Below are positions 51,504-61,207 of a stretch of 61,556 nt of DNA, one piece after another. Made by a program: the position numbers and the translations under genes. The notes under the pieces are model-generated. The model was not told the DNA's origin and did not search any database. It saw nothing but the letters and a program-made list of their open reading frames with translations. This stretch comes from JBPCPM01 sp050999155 (GTDB lineage Bacteria; Actinomycetota; Thermoleophilia; Solirubrobacterales; 70-9). Each line of letters starts with the position of its first letter. The stretch's first letter is position 1. The stretch lies in assembly GCA_050999155.1 (NCBI GenBank), contig JBPCPM010000006.1, positions 1 to 61,556 of the forward strand. Reading direction: 5' to 3'.

Positions 51504-53689
51504 ATGTCGCAACGTAAGAAGGGGAAACAGAGCCTCGAGGCGTGGGTCGACGAGCGCGATTCCGTGAGCGACGAGCCCGCAGTCGACAGCCTCGACACCG
51601 GTCGGTCCGGCGAACCCCTCGACGAGCCGCTCCCGGTGCCGCCGGCCGCGGGCCCCGGGAGCTCGAGCGACCAGCTCGACTCCGGCGCCCCGGAGGACGC
51701 GCCGGTCTTAAACGACGACGGCCCGGCCCTTGCCCCGCCCGATCCGGTCACCCAGGCGGCATGGGAAGATCGGCACGGCGCGACCGGCGCGACGGGCGCG
51801 GATCCGGAGATCCGAGCTCCCCGCGACCCGGCGACGACCGCCGAGCTCGTCGAGGCGCGCGGCGAACGTCCGGATACGCCCGCCCTCCCCCCGCCAACAA
51901 ACCGCGCCCGACGACACGCCGAGCCCCGAGCGGGTCGCTCGCGAGATGCGCTCGGAGATCATGCGCCTCCGGGGGCAGGCCAAGCGCCAGCTCGACACCG
52001 CTTCCGCCGGGCGGGTCCGCCGGCCGCGGCGGGATGCCCCTGCCGCCGAGGATCGACGCCTCGCCGCCCAGGAAACGGAACGGATGCTGAAGGAGATGAG
52101 CCTGAGTCCGCCTCCGCGATCCTCGAAGGAGGCCCGGACCGCCGAGGAGGTCGAGGCCAAACTCGCGCGGGCCCAGCAGCAACAAGAGGCGCGCTTCCAC
52201 CGCCGCCTTCAGCAAGAGACGGCTGAGATCAGGGAGGTCGAGGCGGCCCGAGCGGCCGAAGCGATCGACAGCATCGAGGCTGGCACCGCGAAGAAGGAGG
52301 CTGCACAGCAGGCCAAGCGCACGGAGCTCACGGAGGCTTTGGCTACGGAGAAGGCCGCGAGAGAGGCGCTTGCCGCCGAGCTCGCCGACGCCCGCGCACA
52401 GGGCGAGAAGCTCACCGAGAGGCTTTCTGATGAGCAGGCCGAGCGTGACGGATCGACCAGGGCGGTCGAGGCCCATCGGGTCGAGGCCCGGCGGCTCACC
52501 GCAGCCTTGGGAGAGCAACAGGCCGAGAGCAGCCAGCTCGCCGAGGCGCTCGATGTTGCCCATGCCGCGAGGGAACACGCATCGAACGAGCTTGTCGGGG
52601 AGAAGCAGTCGGGCAGACTCCTCGCCGCCGAGCTCGCCGAGGCGCGCGCCGAGGTTGAGGCACTGGCCGAGACGGTCGAGCGGCGGGACGAGGTGGACCG
52701 GGAGCGGCTCGCCGCCTTGGCCGCCGAGGAGGCCAAGCGCCACGAGCTCGAGGCAGTCGAACGCGCCAAGCGCGATCAGCTCGCCGAAGCGCTGGCCGCC
52801 GAAGAGGCCAAACGACGTGAGACCGAGACCACCGAGCGCGCCAAACGCGACAAGCTCGCCGCCCAACTCGACGAACGCCAGACGGAGAACCTCAAGCTGG
52901 CAGAGCAACTGGCAGCAGCCCGCGCCGACACCGAGCGGCGAGAGCAGAGGCTCAGCGAGCGTGGATCGGAAAGCGAGCGGCTGCAAGCGACCGTGGCCGA
53001 TGAGCAGGCGGCTGCCCAGCAGCTCTCCGAAGCCCTCGAGGCGTCGCTGAGCGAAAAGCGGGAGCTCACCGAAGCGCTCTCCCAGCACCAAGCGGAACAC
53101 CAGACGGACGCCGCAAAGCTCGCCGAAGCCCAAGCCGAGAACGACAAGCTCACCGAACGACTGGCCACCGAACAAACCAAGCGCGAGGAGCTCACCGCCA
53201 CGGTGGCCGCCGAGGAGGCAAAGCGCCACGAGACCGAAACACGCGAACGCGCCAAGCGCGAGCAGCTCGCCGAAGCGCTGGCCGCCGAAGAGGCCAAACG
53301 ACGCGAGACCGAGACCCGCGAACGCCAAGAGAGCGACCGGCTCGCCGAAGCCGTGGCGGAGCACGAGCGCCAGCGCGACGAACTTGCCGAGGCGCTCCGC
53401 GATCGAGAAGCCGAGGCACAGCGGCGCAGCGACACCCACGCTGAGCAACAGTCCGACAAGCAACGTCTGTCGGAGGCGCTCGAGACGTCGGAAGCCGAAC
53501 GCGCCCGGCTCGCCGCGACGCTCTCTCAACAGCAAGCAGCGCGCGAGCGGACCGCTGCCGAACTTGCCCAGGCTCAGGCCCGCAACGAGGAGCTCACCGA
53601 ACAGCTCACCACGCACCAGAGCACCCACGAGGAGCTCACCGCAGCGGCGGGCCGCGGCGGAAGACGACGAGCTTCCGGACGCGTCCTAG
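51504..53689 (+). pseudogene. coiled-coil protein gene with two apparent +1 frameshifts
   Basis: The reading begins at ATG 51504 with a strong ribosome binding site (GGAGGAAGG). About 125 acidic, proline-rich residues are read, and coding character then moves to the next frame close to a run of six C (about 51890). The second frame codes for a roughly 560-residue alanine- and glutamate-rich coiled coil, with repeats like AEALAAEEAKRRETE. Coding character moves again near 53650, where one extra G in GGG separates it from a natural acidic ending EDDELPDAS and TAG 53689. The intact product would be about 727 residues. It may be a sequencing artefact or a decayed gene. The role is unknown. Confidence 0.6.
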
Positions 53690-53785
53690 ACCGACCGCGA
53701 GCGAACCCGGGGCTGCCGCGGCAGGACCCTACGGCCCGGATCGCCGGCATCCGCACCCCACTCCGGTCCGCCCCGGGCAACCCGG

Positions 53786-53791
53786 TAGGCT
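53786..53791 (+). promoter_or_regulatory. possible -10 box in front of mrpA
   Basis: TAGGCT preceded by GG has the form seen at leaderless starts in this window; an ATT follows 8 nt later but in a frame different from mrpA. Confidence 0.3.
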
Positions 53792-53828
53792 GCGACGCGA
53801 TTTTCGCTGCCCCTGCCGGCTCACTGCC

Positions 53829-56171
53829 ATTTCCTCCCCGGGTACCGCATCCCACGACGCGCCAGGCGGCGGCGAGCCTCCCTCGGCCAGCCTCACGGCC
53901 GCGGCGGCAGTCGGGGTCGCCGCGCTGGTCTTCGTCGCGACCGCGGTCCTCTGGGCACACGGCGGCGGCGAGATCGACATCCCCTGGGCACCCACCCTCG
54001 GGGCGCGCCTGCACCTGAAGCTCGACGGGCTCGCGGCGCTGTACGCGTTGCTGGCATCCGGGATCGGCTTCTGCGTCTTCGCCTACGCCGCGCGGTACCT
54101 GCCCCGCGATCTGGCCGGCCGCCCCGACTCGCTCGCCGAACAGCGCCGGTTCTGGGGGTTCATGGTCCTGTTCCTGGTGGCGATGGTGGGTCTGGCGACG
54201 GCGCAGGACCTCCTGGCCATCTTCGTCTTCTGGGACCTGACGGCGATCGCGTCGTACATGCTCATCGGGCTCAAGCGCGATAGCGCCTCGGCCAGGGCCG
54301 GGGCGCTGATGGCGCTGCTGGTCACCGGGGTGACGGCGGTGCTGCTGCTGGTCGGTGCGCTCGTGCTGTTCGCCGAGTACGGGACGTTCTCGTTGCCGGA
54401 GCTGTTCGACCGCGCCGGGCCCGGCACCGCTGTGACCCTCGGCACGGCCCTGCTGTGCATCGCAGCCCTGGCCAAGAGCGCGCAGGTGCCGTTCCACTTC
54501 TGGCTGCCCCGCGCGATGACGGCCCCCACTCCGGTCTCGGCCTACCTGCACAGCGCGGCCATGGTGGCCGCGGGCGTCCTGCTCATCGGCCGGATCCTGC
54601 CGCTGATCGAGCTGAGCGAGCTGGTGCAGACCGCGTTGGTGATCGTGGGGTTGACCACGATCGTGGTCGGCGGCGCCCTGGCGTTGCTGCGCGACCCGCT
54701 CAAGCAGATCCTCGCCTACTCGACGATCTCGCAGTACGGCTACATCGTCACGGCTTACGGGCTCGGCGGCAAGGCCGGATCCAGCGCGGCCGGGCTGTTC
54801 GTCATCGCCCACGCGATCGCCAAGAGCTCGCTGTTCATGGTCGCGGGGACCGTGATGCAGCAGCTCGGAGGCGAGGACCGGCTCTCGCGCCTCAGCGGGA
54901 TGGCCGGGCGGATGCCGCTGACGGCGGTGCTCGCGTTCGTCGCCTGCGCCGGTCTCGCGGCGCTGCCGCTCACGCTCGGCTTCTTCAAGGACGAGCTGCT
55001 GTTCAAGGCCGCTCTGGAGCACAGCCCGGCCATGGCGATCGCGCTCGCCGCCGGAGCGGGGCTGACACTCGCCTACATGGCCAGGTTCTGGGGCGGGATC
55101 TTCCTCGCGCCCGGCGACCCCGACGCACCGCCGATCGTGCGGAGGATCGCCACCGTGCTCCGTGACGCGGTGTGGGCACCGGTCGCCCCGGCCCTGATGG
55201 CCCCCACCGCGCTGCTCGTGATGGCGCTGATCGTGGGCGGCGTCTGGCCCGACCCGTTCGTCGCATTGGCCGACGACGCGACGTTCGCAAGCCTCGGCAC
55301 GCCCGCAGACACGCCGGCCGCCTACCACCTCGACGCCCGCGCGGAGAACCTCTTGGCCCTCGGCGCGTTCGCCACCGCCGCGGTGATCCTCGGGACGCGG
55401 ATGCTGTGGGAGGCGCGACTGGCCGCGCTCTACCGGGCGGCCGGGCGCATCGGTCCCGAGCGGGCCTACGCGTGGACGGTCGGGGCGCTGAACCGCCTCT
55501 CCAACGCGGCCCACGACTTCGAGGTCCGCGATCTGCGCACGCGGATCACCGCGGTGCTCGTGCCGTGCGGCATCCTGCTCGCCGCCGGGCTGGTCGCCAC
55601 GCCGTTGGAGGGCTCGTATCGCCTCGGCGCGGTCGGTCCGCGCGACACAGTGCTCGTCGTCGCGCTGGCCCTCACGGGGCTGACCGCCGTCGCCACGACC
55701 CGGCCCCGCCGCCACGTGACGATGGTCGTGCTGCTGTCGGCGACGGGGTATTCGCTGGCGGTCGTCTATGCGTTCTTCGGGGCTCCCGACGTCGCCCTGG
55801 TCGCGGTGCTCGTGGAGACGCTGTTCTCGCTGTTGTTCCTCGGGGTGTTCGCGCTGCTTCCCTCCGAGGTGCTGCGCCGCAAACAGCAGTACCACGACAT
55901 CCGGGTACGGCGGATCCGCGATCCGCTGATCGCCACCGGCGCGGGGCTGTTTGCCTTCCTGGTGGTCTGGAGCGCGCTCTCGGGGCCCAGCCCCGAGCAG
56001 GTGGACCGGGGCGCCGACCTGCTGCGTCGATCCCCCGACGCCCACGCCGACGACGCCGTGACGGGGATCCTCTCGGACTTCCGCGCCCTCGACACCTTGG
56101 GCGAGGTCACGGTGCTCGTCGTCGCCGTGATCGCGGTGCTGAGCCTGTTGGCCCGGAGGCGATCGGCGTGA
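53829..56171 (+). CDS. mrpA: Na+/H+ antiporter subunit MrpA
   Basis: About 707 residues are certain from TTG 54048. Homology-like coding extends upstream in the same frame to at least 53890 (a hydrophobic helix, then IPWAPTLGARLHLKLDG), but no ATG, GTG or TTG is available there. ATT 53829 is given as a tentative start. The large subunit has the proton-channel motifs of NuoL/MrpA (FHFWLPRAMTAPTPVSAYLH, LKQILAYSTISQYGYIV). A C-terminal MbhD/MbhE-like extension carries FFGAPDVALVAVLVETLFSL. The first helix found in typical MrpA appears absent. mrpB overlaps the end by 4 nt. Confidence 0.85.
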   Translation: MSSPGTASHDAPGGGEPPSASLTAAAAVGVAALVFVATAVLWAHGGGEIDIPWAPTLGARLHLKLDGLAALYALLASGIGFCVFAYAARYLPRDLAGRPDSLAEQRRFWGFMVLFLVAMVGLATAQDLLAIFVFWDLTAIASYMLIGLKRDSASARAGALMALLVTGVTAVLLLVGALVLFAEYGTFSLPELFDRAGPGTAVTLGTALLCIAALAKSAQVPFHFWLPRAMTAPTPVSAYLHSAAMVAAGVLLIGRILPLIELSELVQTALVIVGLTTIVVGGALALLRDPLKQILAYSTISQYGYIVTAYGLGGKAGSSAAGLFVIAHAIAKSSLFMVAGTVMQQLGGEDRLSRLSGMAGRMPLTAVLAFVACAGLAALPLTLGFFKDELLFKAALEHSPAMAIALAAGAGLTLAYMARFWGGIFLAPGDPDAPPIVRRIATVLRDAVWAPVAPALMAPTALLVMALIVGGVWPDPFVALADDATFASLGTPADTPAAYHLDARAENLLALGAFATAAVILGTRMLWEARLAALYRAAGRIGPERAYAWTVGALNRLSNAAHDFEVRDLRTRITAVLVPCGILLAAGLVATPLEGSYRLGAVGPRDTVLVVALALTGLTAVATTRPRRHVTMVVLLSATGYSLAVVYAFFGAPDVALVAVLVETLFSLLFLGVFALLPSEVLRRKQQYHDIRVRRIRDPLIATGAGLFAFLVVWSALSGPSPEQVDRGADLLRRSPDAHADDAVTGILSDFRALDTLGEVTVLVVAVIAVLSLLARRRSA

Positions 56172-56704
56172 ACACCAGCTCGATCGTCGTCCAGCTCGCG
56201 GCAAAGGTACTCGCGGCGCCGATCGCCGTCATCGCCGTGGCCCTGCTGGTCCGTGGCGCCGGCGACATCGGCGACGGCTTCAGCGCGGGCGCCGTGGCGG
56301 CGCTCGGGGTCGTGTTGCACGGGCTCTCGGTCGGCGCCGAGGCGCAGTCGCTGCGGGTCGTCCGCTGGGCGGCACCGATCGCGGTGGGCGGGTTGCTGGG
56401 CGCACTGGCCATCGCCGCCATACCGCTGGCCTTCGGAGATCCGCTGCTCACCCACGCCCCCGAGCCCGGATCGACCCCGGTCACGCTGGGGGCGCTGAAG
56501 CTCACGAGCGCGGTTGCCCTCGACGCCGCCATTACCTGCATCGTCTTCGGCACGCTGGTCGCGCTCATCGCCGCGCTGGCCCGGACCGCCCGGGAAGTCG
56601 GTGCCGGTGAGGCCGATGGCGAAGCGTCGCGTGACGACGACCGGCCGGAGCAGGACCCGCGTTCCGGCGGCGGTCCGGGCGGCCGCGCGGAGGCGCCGGA
56701 GTGA
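56168..56704 (+). CDS. mrpB: Na+/H+ antiporter subunit MrpB
   Basis: A 178-residue membrane protein with four predicted helices, matching the MnhB/MrpB domain (DIGDGFSAGAVAALGVVLHG is the characteristic block). It starts with GTG overlapping the mrpA stop (GTGA). The C-terminal 40 residues are hydrophilic, with a Gly/Asp/Arg-rich tail that is longer than usual. It ends in a 4-nt overlap with mrpC. All seven Mrp subunits are needed for antiport in the families studied. Confidence 0.9.
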   Translation: MNTSSIVVQLAAKVLAAPIAVIAVALLVRGAGDIGDGFSAGAVAALGVVLHGLSVGAEAQSLRVVRWAAPIAVGGLLGALAIAAIPLAFGDPLLTHAPEPGSTPVTLGALKLTSAVALDAAITCIVFGTLVALIAALARTAREVGAGEADGEASRDDDRPEQDPRSGGGPGGRAEAPE

Positions 56705-57111
56705 CCTTCCTGTTCGCCCTGACGGTCGGCGTGCTGTTCGGGTGTGGTGCGCTGCTCGTCCTGCAGCCCGACCTGTTTCGGGTCGTCGTGGGGCTGGCGA
56801 TGATCTCCAACTCGGCGGTGCTCACGCTGCTCGCCGTCGGCCAGACCCGCGGCAAGGCGCCGATCCATCCGCTGACCGGCGACGGCGCGGTGAGCGACCC
56901 CCTGGTCCAGGCCCTGGCGCTGACGGCGATCGTCATAGGGTTCGGCGTCCTTGCGCTGCTGCTGACCTTGGTCTACCGGGTCCACGCGACCCACCAGACC
57001 GTCGACCTCGACCGGCTGGCCCGGATCGAGGCAGATCAGGAGCACGAGCTCGAGCGCGGCGTCCAGGAGCACGAGGAGCTCGGCCGGGCACTGGAGCAGG
57101 AGCCGACGTGA
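56701..57111 (+). CDS. mrpC: Na+/H+ antiporter subunit MrpC
   Basis: A 136-residue, three-helix protein related to NuoK. LFRVVVGLAMISNSAVLTLLA is the core, followed by DPLVQALALTAIVIGFGVLAL, a strongly conserved family block. The C-terminal tail is charged and predicted helical. It starts with GTG overlapping the mrpB stop and overlaps mrpD by 4 nt. Confidence 0.92.
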   Translation: MTFLFALTVGVLFGCGALLVLQPDLFRVVVGLAMISNSAVLTLLAVGQTRGKAPIHPLTGDGAVSDPLVQALALTAIVIGFGVLALLLTLVYRVHATHQTVDLDRLARIEADQEHELERGVQEHEELGRALEQEPT

Positions 57112-58472
57112 TATTCGCCGCGCTGCTCATCCCCTGGGTCTCTGGCGTGGCCCTGCTGCTGGCCGACGGACGGCGGGCGGTCGCCTCGGGCGCCGCCGTT
57201 GCGGCGGCGGCTACGACCGTCGTTGTCCTCGGAGCCCTTGCGGCGCAGGTCATCGGTGGCGCGCCGGTCCAGGAGGTCGCCGGCGACTGGCCCGAGGCCA
57301 TCGGGATCACCCTGCGCGCCGACGCCCTCGGGGTCCTGTTCGCGGTCGTTACGGCCGTCGTGGTCCTGGCAGCCGTGGCCCACGAGGCGCTGGCCGGCGT
57401 CCAGGCCCGGGTGTTTCCCGCCTTGGCGTTGCTGCTGCTCACTGGCCTCACGGGCCTGTTTATGACCCACGACGTGTTCAACTTCTACGTGTTCTTCGAG
57501 CTGTCGATGGTCAGTGCCTACGCGCTGGCGGCGACCGACCGGTCCGACCGGCAGGTGAGCGGGGCGTTCGTGTTCGCGGTGGTCAACCTCATCGGCTCGT
57601 TCGTCTTCCTGATCGCGGTGGCGGCGATGTACCACGTCTCCGGCACGCTGGAGATGGACGGCGTGGCCCGGGGCATCGCCGAGGGCTCGACGAGCGCGGC
57701 CATCCTGATCGCCACGCTGGTGCTTGTCGCGTTCAGCATCAAGCTCGGGCTGTTCCCGTTTCACTTCTGGCTGCCGGCCGTCTACATCGGCGCGAGCCCG
57801 GCGGTGGCCGCCCTGCTCGCGGGGGCGCTGGCGAACATCGGCAGCTACGGCCTCCTGCGCTTCGGCGCCGAGCTGCTGCCCGACCAGCTCGAGCTCGGCT
57901 CGGTGGCGCTGATCGCGCTCGGCTCGGCGAGCGTCCTCTACGGAGCGCTGCAGGCGGTCGGGCGCCGGGCCACCAGCGAGGTGCTCGCGTACTCGAACAT
58001 CGGGCAGGTCGGCTACGTGCTGATCGCGCTGGGCGTCGGCGGCAGCGTCGGGCTGGCGGCCGCGGTCCTGTACGCGATCGTCAACGCGCTCAACAAGGCA
58101 CTGCTGTTCCTGTCGAGCGAGCTCTCCGGATGGGTGACGGGGGCCGCGTTCGCGGTCGGGGCGCTGAGCGTGGTCGGCGTCCCTCCTGCCGCGGGGTTCG
58201 TTGGCAAGCTCGCCCTCTTCAACGCCGGCGTCCAGGAGAACAGCGTCACGCTGGTTGCCCTCATCTTCCTCGGCGGCGCGCTGTCGTTCCTCTACATGTT
58301 CCAGCTCTACCAGCACGACTTCTGGGCCGACAGACGCGAGGCCCGTGTCGACCGCCGCCGCGTCCAGCTGGTCAGTGGCACGCTCGCAGTGGGTGTGCTC
58401 GCCCTGGGGGCGTGGCCGGAGCCGCTGCTGTCGCTCAGCGCCGACGCGGCCCGCGCCCTGGGAGGCGGCTGA
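57108..58472 (+). CDS. mrpD: Na+/H+ antiporter subunit MrpD
   Basis: A 454-residue protein homologous to NuoM/N and MrpA, with about 14 membrane helices. MTHDVFNFYVFFELSMVSAYAL carries the conserved Glu. FSIKLGLFPFHFWLPAVY contains the key Lys and proton path residues, and EVLAYSNIGQVGYVLIAL is also diagnostic. GTG 57108 overlaps the mrpC stop, with CAGGAG upstream. The length is slightly short of typical MrpD (around 490) because the N-terminal helix region is compact. Confidence 0.93.
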   Translation: MIFAALLIPWVSGVALLLADGRRAVASGAAVAAAATTVVVLGALAAQVIGGAPVQEVAGDWPEAIGITLRADALGVLFAVVTAVVVLAAVAHEALAGVQARVFPALALLLLTGLTGLFMTHDVFNFYVFFELSMVSAYALAATDRSDRQVSGAFVFAVVNLIGSFVFLIAVAAMYHVSGTLEMDGVARGIAEGSTSAAILIATLVLVAFSIKLGLFPFHFWLPAVYIGASPAVAALLAGALANIGSYGLLRFGAELLPDQLELGSVALIALGSASVLYGALQAVGRRATSEVLAYSNIGQVGYVLIALGVGGSVGLAAAVLYAIVNALNKALLFLSSELSGWVTGAAFAVGALSVVGVPPAAGFVGKLALFNAGVQENSVTLVALIFLGGALSFLYMFQLYQHDFWADRREARVDRRRVQLVSGTLAVGVLALGAWPEPLLSLSADAARALGGG

Positions 58473-58490
58473 TGGCGGGAGGGCGCTGAG

Positions 58491-58985
58491 ATGTCATACG
58501 CGATCGCGACCGTGCTGCTGGCCGCCGTCTACCTGCTGACGCTGGGCAGCGCCGGGCCCTGGGACATCGCCTTCGGCCTCGTCCTGGCGGCCGGGCTGCT
58601 CGCCGCCCTGGGACGGGCGTCACCGAGTCCCGGTGAGCACGCCGACCGTCCCGGCGCACTGCGCCGGGCGGCTGCCACGCCGTGGTTCGCTCTCGGGATC
58701 GTCGGCGAGGTCGTCGCCGGCACCTGGCAGGTCGGCCTGATCTCGGCCGGGCTGCGGCCGCTGCGCGGGCCGGGCATCGTCGAGGTGCCGTTCGGGGAGC
58801 GGTCGGCCACGGGCGTCGCCGTGACCGGCCTGGCTGCGACCCTGTCCCCGGGAGCGGTCCTCATCGACGTGGACTGGGACCGCCGCACGTTCCTGCTGCA
58901 CGTCCTCGACGCATCGGACCCCGATGCCGTCCGCGCCGATCAGCAGCGCTTCTACGAGCGCTATCAGCGGGGAGCATTTCCCTGA
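58491..58985 (+). CDS. mrpE: Na+/H+ antiporter subunit MrpE
   Basis: A 164-residue subunit with two N-terminal hydrophobic segments and a soluble C-terminal domain. TLSPGAVLIDVDWDRRTFLLHVLD is the family hallmark block (given here in part: LSPGAVLIDVD). GGGAGGG lies 9-15 nt before ATG 58491. mrpF begins 2 nt after the stop codon. Confidence 0.88.
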   Translation: MSYAIATVLLAAVYLLTLGSAGPWDIAFGLVLAAGLLAALGRASPSPGEHADRPGALRRAAATPWFALGIVGEVVAGTWQVGLISAGLRPLRGPGIVEVPFGERSATGVAVTGLAATLSPGAVLIDVDWDRRTFLLHVLDASDPDAVRADQQRFYERYQRGAFP

Positions 58986-58986
58986 G

Positions 58987-59256
58987 ATGCACGAGCTGCT
59001 GATCTACCCGGCCCTGCTGTGGATCACCGGCCTGCTCGGCTGGTCGACGGTGCTCGTCCTGCGGGCCCGCTCGGTCCTGGAGCGCGTGGCGGTCCTGGAG
59101 ATGATGACCTTGTTGCTCATCGGCGTCCTCGCCCTGCTCAGTGCGCTGCGCGACCGGACCTTCTACCTCGAGGTCGCCGTGGCCCTGGCGCTGCTGTCGT
59201 TTATCGGGGTCATCGCCTACCAGCGCTACGAACGCCGCGGGAGTCCGTTCCCATGA
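58987..59256 (+). CDS. mrpF: Na+/H+ antiporter subunit MrpF
   Basis: An 89-residue, three-helix protein. VLRARSVLERVAVLEMMTLL and the LRDRTFYLEVAVALALLSFI block fit the MrpF/PhaF family. ATG 58987 follows the mrpE stop after one base. It overlaps mrpG in an ATGA arrangement at 59253-59256. Confidence 0.9.
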   Translation: MHELLIYPALLWITGLLGWSTVLVLRARSVLERVAVLEMMTLLLIGVLALLSALRDRTFYLEVAVALALLSFIGVIAYQRYERRGSPFP

Positions 59257-59612
59257 GCGACTCGGCACGCCTGTGGCTCGGGGACGGGCTCGCACTTCTG
59301 GGGTTGATGGTGATCACCCTGGGCGTCGTGGGGTTCGTCCGGATGCCCGACCTCTACAACAAGCTCCACGCGTCGAGCAAGACGGTGTTCCTCGGTGTGG
59401 TGGCCCTTCTGGGCGCGGCCGCGCTGGGTGTCGGCCTCGAGGCCGTCGCACCAGCGCTGCTGACGGCAGGCTTCGTGCTGCTGACCACGCCGGTGTCGGC
59501 GCACGCCATCGCCCACGCGGCGCGGGTGCGGGGATCGGAGGACATCGAGGTGCACCACGCCGCCCTCGACGGCGACGCGCGGGCCGACCGCGGTCCTGGC
59601 TCGGCGCCGTAG
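59253..59612 (+). CDS. mrpG: Na+/H+ antiporter subunit MrpG
   Basis: A 119-residue, three-helix protein. VVGFVRMPDLYNKLHASSK and LLTTPVSAHAIAHAA are the MrpG signature blocks. The C-terminal tail is hydrophilic and acidic. It is the last gene of a complete mrpABCDEFG operon with overlaps of 1-4 nt or gaps below 20 nt, and it converges with lysS. The operon exchanges Na+ for H+ and supports pH and salt tolerance. Confidence 0.93.
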   Translation: MSDSARLWLGDGLALLGLMVITLGVVGFVRMPDLYNKLHASSKTVFLGVVALLGAAALGVGLEAVAPALLTAGFVLLTTPVSAHAIAHAARVRGSEDIEVHHAALDGDARADRGPGSAP

Positions 59613-59634
59613 CGGCACCGGCGGCGCGCGCCGC

Positions 59635-61167
59635 TCAGCGCATCGCGGGAAACAGCACGACCTCGCGGATCGAGGGCGCATCGGTGAGCAGGACGACCAG
59701 CCGGTCGATCCCGAGCCCCACCCCGGCGGTCGGCGGCATCCCGTGTTCCAGCGCCATGATGAAGTCCTCGTCGTGGGGCTGCGCCTCGGCGTCGCCGCGG
59801 GCCGGCTCGGCGCGCTGGGCGTCGAAGCGGCGCCGCTGCTCGTCGGGGTCGTTGAGCTCGGAGAAGGCGTTGGCGATCTCCATGCCGCCGGCGAACGCCT
59901 CCCATCGCTCGACGTAGCCGAGGCGCTCACGGTGGTCCTTGGCGAACGGGGAGAGCGCGACCGGGTAGTCACGGACGAAGGTCGGCTGGATCAGGGTGGG
60001 CTCGACGTGGTCGGAGAACAGCGCGTCGACGAGCTTGCCCCAGCCCTCGTCGTCGGCGGGCTGGTGGTCGACCCCGGGCGCGGAGCTGATCGCGGCGGCG
60101 AGGGCATCGCGGTCGGGGTGGTCGTCGATGTCGATCCCGGTCGCATCGGCGATCGCCTCGCGAAGGTCGATCCGGCGCCACGGCGGAGCAAGGTCGATTG
60201 TTGCGGCCTCACCGCCGGGTCCGGTCCGATCGACCGTGGTGCCGTCCAGCACGTCGGTGGCGACGTCGGCGACGAGCTGCTCGAGCCGAGCCGCGGCGTC
60301 GGTGTAGTCGGCATAGGCCTCGTACCACTCGACCATCGTGAACTCGGGGTTGTGCTTCGGGGAGATCCCCTCGTTGCGGAAGTCCTTGCCGAGCTCGTAC
60401 ACCCGCTCGATGCCACCGACGACGCAGCGCTTGAGGTACAGCTCGGTGGCGATCCGCAGGTAGAGGTCGCGGTCCAGGGCGTTGTGGTGCGTGGTGAACG
60501 GCCGCGCGAGCGCCCCGCCGTACAGGGGCTGCAAGACCGGCGTTTCGACCTCGACGAACCCACGACCGTCGAGCCAGCGCCGCACGCCGGCGACGATGCG
60601 CGACCGCGTCAGGAACCGCTCCCGCGCGTCCTCGTTGGCCATCAGATCCAGCTCGCGGTGGCGCGACCGCGTCTCGGTGTCGGCCAGGCCGTGGTGGCGG
60701 TCCGGCGGCGGGCGCAGCGTCTTGGCCAGCACGCGAACGTCGTCGACCTTCAGCGACAGCTCCCCGCGCCGCGAGCTGAAGGCGGTCCCCTCCACCCCGA
60801 CGATGTCCCCGAGGTCCAGCCCGGTCAGCAGCGCGAACGCCCCCTCGCCGAGCACGTCCAATCGGGCGTGCAGCTGCAGCAGCCCCGACGCGTCGCGCAA
60901 ATCGAGGAACGCCGCCTTGCCGTGCCCCCGCCGCCCCTCCAGCCTCCCCGCCAGCCGGTAGCGGCTGTCGGTCTCGGCCCCCGCTTCCAGGTCGCGGTGC
61001 GACACGCGCACCTCGGCGATCAGCGTCCGGTCCGGCCACTCGGGAGGAAACGGATCGACCCCCTGCTCCCGCAACCGATCGAGCTTGCCCCGCCGCTCGG
61101 CAAGCAGCTCGGAGATCGGCGGCGGCGCGCCCTCGGCGCCAGCGTCGGTCTTGGGATCGTCAACCAC
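59635..61167 (-). CDS. lysS: lysyl-tRNA synthetase (class II)
   Basis: A 510-residue class II synthetase. The N-terminal OB-fold anticodon domain occupies residues 50-160 (RYRLAGRLEGRRGHGKAAF). Motif 1 (FVEVETPVLQPLYGGALARPF), motif 2 (FRNEGISPKHNPEFTMVEWY) and motif 3 (GVGLGIDRLVVLLT) are all present. GTG 61167 is chosen because GGGAGG lies 8 nt upstream. Two palindromic repeats begin about 40 nt upstream of the start. It converges with mrpG with a gap of 22 nt. Confidence 0.95.
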   Translation of the reverse strand: MVDDPKTDAGAEGAPPPISELLAERRGKLDRLREQGVDPFPPEWPDRTLIAEVRVSHRDLEAGAETDSRYRLAGRLEGRRGHGKAAFLDLRDASGLLQLHARLDVLGEGAFALLTGLDLGDIVGVEGTAFSSRRGELSLKVDDVRVLAKTLRPPPDRHHGLADTETRSRHRELDLMANEDARERFLTRSRIVAGVRRWLDGRGFVEVETPVLQPLYGGALARPFTTHHNALDRDLYLRIATELYLKRCVVGGIERVYELGKDFRNEGISPKHNPEFTMVEWYEAYADYTDAAARLEQLVADVATDVLDGTTVDRTGPGGEAATIDLAPPWRRIDLREAIADATGIDIDDHPDRDALAAAISSAPGVDHQPADDEGWGKLVDALFSDHVEPTLIQPTFVRDYPVALSPFAKDHRERLGYVERWEAFAGGMEIANAFSELNDPDEQRRRFDAQRAEPARGDAEAQPHDEDFIMALEHGMPPTAGVGLGIDRLVVLLTDAPSIREVVLFPAMR

Positions 61168-61207
61168 CGCGACATCCTCCCATCCCCGGTGGCGCCGAGA
61201 AGGCCAG

